From Actinomycetota bacterium (GTDB lineage: Bacteria > Actinomycetota > Acidimicrobiia > Acidimicrobiales > Iamiaceae): a stretch of 6,510 nt of DNA. A program made the translations under genes and the position numbers. This document shows, piece by piece, positions 1 to 3,477 of this stretch; position 1 is the first letter of the stretch; the number at the start of each line of letters is the position of its first letter. The notes under the pieces were generated by a model, which was not told the DNA's origin, did not search any database, and saw only the letters and a program-made list of their open reading frames with translations. The stretch is from positions 1 to 6,510 of the forward strand of contig JADGOP010000140.1 in the NCBI GenBank assembly GCA_017882935.1, read 5' to 3'.

Positions 1-159
1 GCCGATGGCGCAGTCGAGCTCGTCGGCCACGGCCTGCATGGTGACGCCCGAGAGCCCGTCGCGGTCGATGATGCGGCTCGCCGCGTCGAGGAACCGTCGC
101 TTGCGCTTGTCCCGCGCCCGCTCTCGCCGGTCGTCCGACACCACCGTGAGTTGAACCAT
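1..159 (-). CDS. TetR/AcrR-family transcriptional regulator, N-terminal part (truncated by window edge)
   Basis: The 53 visible residues form the start of a TetR-type DNA-binding domain. A basic Arg/Lys-rich segment (residues 11-22, RRERARDKRKRR) leads into a helix (FLDAASRIIDRDGLSGVT), then the start of the helix-turn-helix (MQAVADELDCAIG), which is the usual TetR layout. The recognition helix and the whole ligand-binding domain lie outside the window, so no ligand or target can be proposed. The ATG at 159 is chosen because it gives the usual short tail before the first helix. No Shine-Dalgarno sequence precedes it; instead a TACTTT box lies 4 bases upstream and palindromes cover the start codon, suggesting autorepression and a very short or absent leader. 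It lies 139 bases beyond the second MerR gene and is separated from it by terminator-like hairpins, so it is probably an independent unit. Confidence 0.85.
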   Translation of the reverse strand, partial: MVQLTVVSDDRRERARDKRKRRFLDAASRIIDRDGLSGVTMQAVADELDCAIG

Positions 160-182
160 GTTCAAAGTATGAACGAGGTTCA
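151..182 (-). promoter_or_regulatory. Tandem palindromic operator covering the tetR start codon
   Basis: Two inverted repeats of the same design stand side by side: TTGAAC-CAT-GTTCAA at 151-165 (perfect, 6-3-6) and TGAAC-GAG-GTTCA at 170-182 (perfect, 5-3-5). Their centres are 18 bases apart. The inner half-sites also pair with each other as GTTCA-N5-TGAAC (160-174). A TACTTT -10-like box on the minus strand (169-164) sits exactly between the two palindromes. TetR-family repressors commonly bind such dyads at their own promoters, so this is most simply an autoregulatory operator. Binding has not been shown; the geometry is read directly from the sequence. Confidence 0.7.
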
Positions 183-233
183 GAATGCGGGCGTGGATGC
201 CCCCACCGAGACGTCGACGAGAGGGGAAACGCG

Positions 234-261
234 ACGAGCGACCGCCGCAGCGGTCGCTCGT
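234..261 (-). terminator. Terminator-like hairpin downstream of the second MerR gene
   Basis: A perfect 12-base-pair stem (ACGAGCGACCGC with GCGGTCGCTCGT) closes a 4-base loop, 38 bases past the stop codon of the MerR gene. On the minus strand it is followed by CGCGTTTCCCC, with only a three-T tract. That is weak for a classical intrinsic terminator but common in GC-rich actinobacteria. It separates the MerR gene from tetR. Being symmetric, it could also act on the plus strand, but no plus-strand gene is seen. Confidence 0.7.
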
Positions 262-274
262 GTGTGTTGCGGAC

Positions 275-290
275 GACCGGCGGACCGGTC
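275..290 (-). terminator. Second, shorter hairpin directly after the MerR stop codon
   Basis: GACCGG-N4-CCGGTC forms a perfect 6-base-pair stem with a 4-base loop, 8 bases after the stop codon at 299. No T-tract follows. Together with the longer hairpin at 234-261 it makes a tandem hairpin region that may protect the 3' end or aid termination. Confidence 0.4.
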
Positions 291-298
291 GGCTCAGC

Positions 299-772
299 TC
301 AGTGGCCGCTGGCCAGCGGGGTGACCGTGGCGACCTCGGGAGCGGCCGGACGCAGCTCGACGATGCGGGCGTCGACGTCCTCGACCACCCCGGCCAGGGC
401 CAGCACGTTCAGAACGCCCTGCCCCTGGCGCACCAGGTCGATCAGCTCTCCCCCGTCGCGGACGAGCACGGCCTGGTTGCCCTGGATGACGAGGTTGGCC
501 GTGGTGACGTCCTCCCCCAGGTTCTCCTGGAGGTAGGAAAACACCTCGCGGACCGACTCGAGCTTGATGCCGGCGTCGAGCAGCGACTTGATCACCTTCA
601 GCTCGAGGAGGTCGCGATAGGAGTACCGGCGGCGGCTCCCGCTGCCCTTCGCGTCCTCCAGGGAGGGGCGCACGAGGTCGGTGCGGGCCCAGTAGTCGAG
701 CTGTCGGTACGTGATGCCGACGATCTCGGCGGCCTTTGCGCCGCTGAACCCCTCGGACGTGCGATCCACCAT
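299..772 (-). CDS. MerR-family transcriptional regulator, Rv1830 (ResR/McdR)-like
   Basis: This 157-residue protein has an N-terminal MerR winged helix-turn-helix: the helix-turn-helix at about residues 11-37 (GAKAAEIVGITYRQLDYWAR), the wing around GSRRRYSYRDLLELK (45-59), and the following helices KSLLDAGIKLESVREVFSYL (62-81). A compact C-terminal domain (about 94-140) contains LVIQGNQAVLVRDGGELIDL and RQGQGVLNVLALAG, a pattern I recall from mycobacterial Rv1830. It lacks the cysteine clusters of metal-sensing MerR proteins. Rv1830 homologues are reported to influence cell-division genes and antibiotic tolerance; that role is carried over by homology and by the identical neighbourhood (DUF151 gene just upstream, FtsR-type gene before that). 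The ATG at 772 is preferred over an in-frame start at 826 because GGGGAG lies 8 bases upstream and the extra 18 residues look like translated leader. It has its own promoter at 945-917 and a long dyad-rich leader. Confidence 0.85.
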   Translation of the reverse strand: MVDRTSEGFSGAKAAEIVGITYRQLDYWARTDLVRPSLEDAKGSGSRRRYSYRDLLELKVIKSLLDAGIKLESVREVFSYLQENLGEDVTTANLVIQGNQAVLVRDGGELIDLVRQGQGVLNVLALAGVVEDVDARIVELRPAAPEVATVTPLASGH

Positions 773-916
773 GGCTCCTGCTCCCCAGGCACCCCATCGG
801 GGGCCTTGTCGAGGCTGACCCTCCACCTGAGGGTCGACCGCTCGGTAGCGCTGTGTGGTAAAGCCTCGAGGTGAGGATCACCTTCACGTAACTACACCCG
901 TGTCACGGGGAAGTTG
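773..916 (-). promoter_or_regulatory. Structured 5' leader of the second MerR gene
   Basis: The stretch between the promoter and the ATG, roughly 138 bases if transcription starts near 910, holds three perfect inverted repeats. CCCGTG-T-CACGGG at 897-909 lies at or just past the expected start site, AGGTGA-GGA-TCACCT is at 869-883, and GACCCTC-N5-GAGGGTC is at 817-835. A fourth, imperfect GC-rich hairpin lies at about 789-806, close to the ribosome-binding site GGGGAG. The first two look like protein-binding operators. The third and fourth are better as RNA hairpins. No coding region is seen here, and no known riboswitch is recognised. Confidence 0.5.
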
Positions 917-945
917 AGCGTACGCGAAACGGCCGGATCGGTCAA
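917..945 (-). promoter_or_regulatory. Sigma-70/SigA-type promoter of the second MerR gene
   Basis: On the minus strand TTGACC (945-940) is followed after exactly 17 bases by TACGCT (922-917), an excellent match to the actinobacterial housekeeping pattern TTGACN-N17-TANNNT. Transcription would start near 910. It lies in the 216-base gap after the DUF151 gene, so the MerR gene can be expressed apart from its upstream neighbours. The 17-base spacer is normal, whereas MerR-activated promoters usually have 19-20 bases, which argues against classical MerR-type twist activation here. Confidence 0.75.
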
Positions 946-988
946 TGGTCGAGGGTCGGACGGCTCCGCCGGAGACGACCGGGAGCGG

Positions 989-1471
989 TCAGGAGGCGAA
1001 GTCCTCGGGGTTCACGCTGTCGATGAACTCCCGGAACTGCTCGACCACGTCCTCCCGCTCCTCTTCGTCGTCGACGGTGTAGCCGGCCTCGTCGACGACG
1101 GCCTCGGCGGCGAACACCGGGGCGCCCATCCGGATGGCCAGGGCGATCCCGTCGGACGGCCGGCTCGACATCACCAGCGGCCCGGACGTCAGCTTGAGGT
1201 AGAGGTCGGCGAAGAACGTCCCGTTGGCGAGCGAGGTGATCTCGACCCGCTCGAGGCTGGCGCCCAGCTCCTCGATGAGGTTCTTCATGAGGTCGTGGGT
1301 CATGGGCCGGGGCGTGGCCACCTCGTCGAGCGCCAGGGCGATGGCCGTGGCCTCCGGTCCGCCGATGAAGATCGGCAGCATGCGGTGAGCGCCCTCCATC
1401 TCGCGCAGCAGGACGATCGGCGTGTTGCTCGGAAGCTCCACGCGGACGCCGACGACCTCCATCTGGATCAC
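989..1471 (-). CDS. Bifunctional nuclease family protein (BFN/DUF151), Rv1829-like
   Basis: This 160-residue protein is of the usual single-domain DUF151 length. Family landmarks include VVGVRVELPSNTPIVLLRE (6-24), LPIFIGGPEATAI (32-44), RPMTHDL (55-61), GTFFADLYLKL (84-94) and SSRPSDGIALAIR (102-114). The C-terminal tail is acidic (DDEEEREDVV) and ends in FREFIDSVNPEDF, very like the end of mycobacterial Rv1829 as I recall it. Plant and some bacterial relatives were reported to have RNase and DNase activity, but the role of actinobacterial members is not established. An in-frame TAA four codons upstream limits the start to the GTG at 1471 or the ATG at 1462; mycobacterial proteins begin close to the second. 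A -10-like box 6 bases before the GTG favours 1471 as a leaderless start. It lies between two MerR regulators, as in mycobacteria. Confidence 0.88.
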   Translation of the reverse strand: MIQMEVVGVRVELPSNTPIVLLREMEGAHRMLPIFIGGPEATAIALALDEVATPRPMTHDLMKNLIEELGASLERVEITSLANGTFFADLYLKLTSGPLVMSSRPSDGIALAIRMGAPVFAAEAVVDEAGYTVDDEEEREDVVEQFREFIDSVNPEDFAS

Positions 1472-1477
1472 CGAACC

Positions 1478-1483
1478 ACGTTA
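1478..1483 (-). promoter_or_regulatory. -10 box for a probable leaderless transcript of the DUF151 gene
   Basis: TAACGT on the minus strand fits TANNNT and lies 6 bases before the GTG at 1471, so transcription would begin at or next to the start codon. The nearest Shine-Dalgarno-like GGAG is about 14 bases upstream of the GTG, too far to be effective, which supports leaderless translation. No convincing -35 box is seen. The whole 80-base gap to ftsR holds no other clear signal apart from a short GCCGGAACCGGC palindrome at about 1528-1539. Confidence 0.5.
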
Positions 1484-1551
1484 GCTCCGCCGTGCCCGCT
1501 CTCACCCGAACGCGGCCAATTTCCGGGCCGGTTCCGGCGGGCGAGTCTGCG

Positions 1552-2445
1552 TCAGCTCGGGCCGAGGTGCTCCCGAAGCGCCTGGCGCAACATGGCGGCC
1601 CGCAGCCGGGCGCCGAAGGCGGCCAGCTCGTCCAGCCGCTCGGTGGCCTGCGTCCGGGCGCCGGGGTTGCGCTGCTTGAGCAGCGGCATGACCAGCTGCT
1701 CGAACACCCCGGCCTCGCGCTCGGCGGCCACCTTGTACATGCGCAGGTGCCGGGCCTCGACGCCGTGGCCCAGGAAGCCGGCGGCGAGTTGGGCGACGAG
1801 GACCGCGTCCTCGTCGTAGTAGTTGGTGTTACCGAGCGTGCTGCTCTCCACCAGCCCGAACTTCTCCAGCTCGGCCAGGTCCTTGGCGCCGAGGCCGGTC
1901 GCCCCCAATACCTCGTCGCGGGTCATGCTGACCACGGTCTGGCCCCCGTCCAGCAGCGACGGGACGGCCACCTCGGCCGAGCGGGTCCGGCGGTTCCGGG
2001 GCAGGTCGGCCCGACCCCTCCCCCGCCCGGAGGTGGCTGGCGCGACCCGCGGCGGCGTCGGTGGATCGATCTCCCCGACGGCGATGGCCGGACGCGGCGC
2101 GGGCTTGGCGGCCGGCACTGCGGGTGCTGCGGGTGCTGCGGGCGCGGCCGGAGTGGTCGGAGTGGTCGACGGTTCAGGCTCGAGTTCGATGTCGTCGAGC
2201 TGACCGGACGCCAGGCGGTCCTTGATGACCTTCAGCGGCAGGAAGTTCTCGCGCTGCTGGTGCAGGATCCAGCGCAACCGCTCGATGTCGGGCTCGTAGA
2301 ACTTGCGGTACCCCGACGGGGTGCGCTCGGGGTCGATGAGGCCCTGGCTCTCGAGGAAGCGGATCTTGGTGATGGTGAGATCGGGGAACTCGCCCTGCAG
2401 CAGGCTGAGGACCTCCCCGATCGAGAGATGGGACCGATCGGCCAC
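1552..2445 (-). CDS. ftsR: MerR-family transcriptional regulator, FtsR-like (Rv1828 type)
   Basis: This 297-residue protein has an N-terminal MerR winged helix-turn-helix at about residues 7-80: LSIGEVLSLL, then ITKIRFLESQGLIDPERTPS, GYRKFYEPDIERLRWIL and LPLKVIKDRL. This is the pattern of mycobacterial Rv1828 and corynebacterial FtsR, known as activators linked to ftsZ expression and cell division. A low-complexity Pro/Ala/Thr linker (about 90-160, including APAAPAAPA and an Arg-rich RGRGRADLPRNRRTR) joins it to a second folded domain. That domain (about 170-285: SMTRDEVLGATGLGAKDLAEL, then GNTNYYDEDAVLVAQLAAGF) looks like a second winged-helix/effector domain ending in long helices, as in Rv1828. 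The GTG at 2445 follows the FHA stop codon by 3 bases and has GGGGAG 6 bases upstream, so translation is probably coupled to the FHA gene. The division-control role is by homology. Confidence 0.85.
   Translation of the reverse strand: MADRSHLSIGEVLSLLQGEFPDLTITKIRFLESQGLIDPERTPSGYRKFYEPDIERLRWILHQQRENFLPLKVIKDRLASGQLDDIELEPEPSTTPTTPAAPAAPAAPAVPAAKPAPRPAIAVGEIDPPTPPRVAPATSGRGRGRADLPRNRRTRSAEVAVPSLLDGGQTVVSMTRDEVLGATGLGAKDLAELEKFGLVESSTLGNTNYYDEDAVLVAQLAAGFLGHGVEARHLRMYKVAAEREAGVFEQLVMPLLKQRNPGARTQATERLDELAAFGARLRAAMLRQALREHLGPS
2118..2167. repeat. Short 9-base tandem repeats inside the ftsR linker
   Basis: CTGCGGGTG occurs twice and is followed by CTGCGGGCG (2118-2144). After a 5-base gap, GGAGTGGTC occurs twice (2150-2167). 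All units are 9 bases, so gain or loss of a copy keeps the frame and changes the Ala/Pro (APAAPAAPA) and Thr/Pro (TTPTTP) linker by three residues. This probably arose by slippage in a tolerant linker. Confidence 0.8.
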
Positions 2446-2448
2446 GCG

Positions 2449-2919
2449 CTACTCCCCGCCTTCGAAGAACACCAGTTTGAACTTGCCGATCTGCAGCTCG
2501 TCGCCGTTGCGCAACGGGGCGTCCTCGATGCGCTCACGGTTGAGGTACGTGCCGTTGAGCGACCCCACGTCGCGCACCCGGTAGTCGTCGCCCGACCGCA
2601 CGATCTCTGCGTGGCGCCGCGACACGGTGATGTCGTCGAGGAAGATGTCGGAGTCGGGGTGGCGGCCGGCCGAGATCAGGTCCTTGTCGAGCGAGAACCG
2701 CGACCCGGCGTTGGGGCCCCGCTTGACCACCATGATGCCGCCCGACGACATCTCGTCGAGGTCGACGGCCAGCTCCTCGGAGCCAGGGACGGAATCGATC
2801 TGGAACGTGACCGTGCTGCTCTCGTCGGGCCCGCGGTCGAGCGTCTCGCCGCACGACGAGCAGAAGTTCGAGCCCAGTGGGTTGCGATGCCCACAGTTGT
2901 TGCAGAAGACCTCGGACAC
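2449..2919 (-). CDS. Zinc-ribbon plus FHA domain protein (GarA/OdhI-like)
   Basis: This 156-residue protein begins with a four-cysteine zinc ribbon (CNNC at 6-9, CSSC at 20-23). A Ser/Thr-rich segment follows (DESSTVTFQ, 32-40), then one FHA domain (about 62-155). FHA landmarks are present: AGRHPDSD (84-91), VSRRHAEI (99-106) and SLNGTYLN (120-127), which carry the Arg, Ser, His and Asn used to bind phosphothreonine. GarA/OdhI proteins are phosphorylated by PknB/PknG in an ETTSVF motif before the FHA domain; the phosphorylated form folds back on its own FHA and releases 2-oxoglutarate dehydrogenase and glutamate enzymes. ESSTVTF sits at the equivalent place. Position between gcvH and ftsR matches garA. 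The GTG at 2919 is preferred over the GTG at 2925 because it is better spaced from GGGGAGG. Mycobacterial GarA has no zinc ribbon, so the orthology is likely but not certain. Confidence 0.85.
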   Translation of the reverse strand: MSEVFCNNCGHRNPLGSNFCSSCGETLDRGPDESSTVTFQIDSVPGSEELAVDLDEMSSGGIMVVKRGPNAGSRFSLDKDLISAGRHPDSDIFLDDITVSRRHAEIVRSGDDYRVRDVGSLNGTYLNRERIEDAPLRNGDELQIGKFKLVFFEGGE

Positions 2920-2926
2920 GGACACT

Positions 2927-2940
2927 CCCTCCCCGGAGGG
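2927..2940 (-). promoter_or_regulatory. Hairpin holding the ribosome-binding site of the FHA gene
   Basis: CCCTCC-N2-GGAGGG is a perfect inverted repeat, which would fold as a 5-base-pair stem with a 4-base loop. Its 3' arm is the Shine-Dalgarno sequence (GGGGAGGG) of the FHA gene, 8 bases before the GTG at 2919. It fills most of the 44-base gap after gcvH. In RNA the ribosome-binding site could be masked until upstream translation or another factor opens it. Confidence 0.45.
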
Positions 2941-2963
2941 TGGTGGAAGGTGGGACGAGCGGG

Positions 2964-3344
2964 TCAGCCCTCGCCGATGGCGCGATAGGCGGCAGCGTCG
3001 AGCAGGTCGGCGGCGGCGTCGGGGGCGGCGGGCTCGACCGCGAAGATCCAGCCCTCGCCGTAGGGGTCGTCGTTGAGGCGCTCGGGGGTCTGGTCGAGCT
3101 CGGTGTTGACCTCGACCACGGTGCCGGCGACGGGTGCGTACACCTCGGACACGGACTTGGTGGACTCGACCTCGCCGGCCGAGCCGCCCTGGTCGAGCAC
3201 GTCGCCCACTTCCGGGAGCTTGACGAACACCACATCGCCCAGGGCGTCCTGCGCGTAGTCGGTGATCCCCACCCGCAACCGCTCTCCGTCGACCCGGACC
3301 CATTCGTGGTCGGTCGAGTACCGGAGGTCGTCGGGGATGTTCAT
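2964..3344 (-). CDS. gcvH: Glycine cleavage system H protein
   Basis: This 126-residue lipoyl-carrier protein has the usual GcvH length. It shuttles the aminomethyl intermediate between the P, T and L proteins of the cytoplasmic glycine cleavage complex, producing methylene-tetrahydrofolate. The N-terminus YSTDHEWVRVDG and the segment GITDYAQDALGDVVFVKLPE (26-45) are diagnostic. The lipoylated lysine is K63 in GEVESTKSVSEVYAPVAG. The end (NDDPYGEGWIFAVEP) is also typical; the Ala/Asp-rich tail holds the last helix. No other gcv gene is in the window. Its position before an FHA gene and an FtsR-type regulator is as in Mycobacterium Rv1826-Rv1828. The ATG at 3344 has no Shine-Dalgarno sequence but a TAACTT box 7 bases upstream, suggesting a leaderless message that starts the gcvH-FHA-ftsR operon. 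Confidence 0.95.
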   Translation of the reverse strand: MNIPDDLRYSTDHEWVRVDGERLRVGITDYAQDALGDVVFVKLPEVGDVLDQGGSAGEVESTKSVSEVYAPVAGTVVEVNTELDQTPERLNDDPYGEGWIFAVEPAAPDAAADLLDAAAYRAIGEG

Positions 3345-3351
3345 GGCGCAG

Positions 3352-3379
3352 AAGTTACCGCAGAGCCGGGCGCCGTCGA
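3352..3379 (-). promoter_or_regulatory. Promoter for a leaderless gcvH-FHA-ftsR transcript
   Basis: On the minus strand TAACTT (3357-3352, fits TANNNT) lies 7 bases before the gcvH ATG. A TCGACG box (3379-3374, four of six matches to TTGACA) lies 16 bases further upstream. Transcription would begin at or beside the ATG. The rest of the 133-base gap up to the guanylyltransferase gene (to 3477) holds a GTGCCGGCAC palindrome around 3390-3400 but no clear terminator. Confidence 0.55.
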
Positions 3380-3477
3380 GCCTGGTGTGCCGGCACCCTT
3401 CCGGGCGGCCTCCTGCGGCACCGTGGCCTCAACCTGAGGGAGAGGTCGACGGGCTCGCAGCGGGCTCACGAGGGCGG

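Noticed and set aside
773..826. Upstream start for the second MerR gene at 826
   Set aside because: The added 18 residues (Gly/Arg/Trp-rich) have no counterpart in MerR proteins, and the ATG at 772 has a well-spaced GGGGAG.
185..874. Plus-strand open frame of 229 codons opposite the second MerR gene
   Set aside because: It is antisense to a well-recognised MerR gene, has low-complexity composition typical of the opposite strand of GC-rich coding sequence, and runs through the hairpins and leader of that gene.
1528..1539. GCCGGAACCGGC palindrome between ftsR and the DUF151 gene as a terminator
   Set aside because: It is only 12 bases with almost no loop and no T-tract; too weak to call a terminator, though it could be a protein-binding dyad.
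914..2988. Long plus-strand open frames (914-1819 and 1492-2988)
   Set aside because: They are antisense to the DUF151, ftsR and FHA genes, whose families are recognisable. Their translations show no domain, only Gly/Arg/Val-rich sequence expected from GC-rich antisense frames.
2920..3303. N-terminal extension of the FHA gene up to 3303
   Set aside because: The extra 120 or so codons overlap gcvH in another frame and read as Arg/Gly-rich noise. A GTG with a good ribosome-binding site directly precedes the zinc ribbon.
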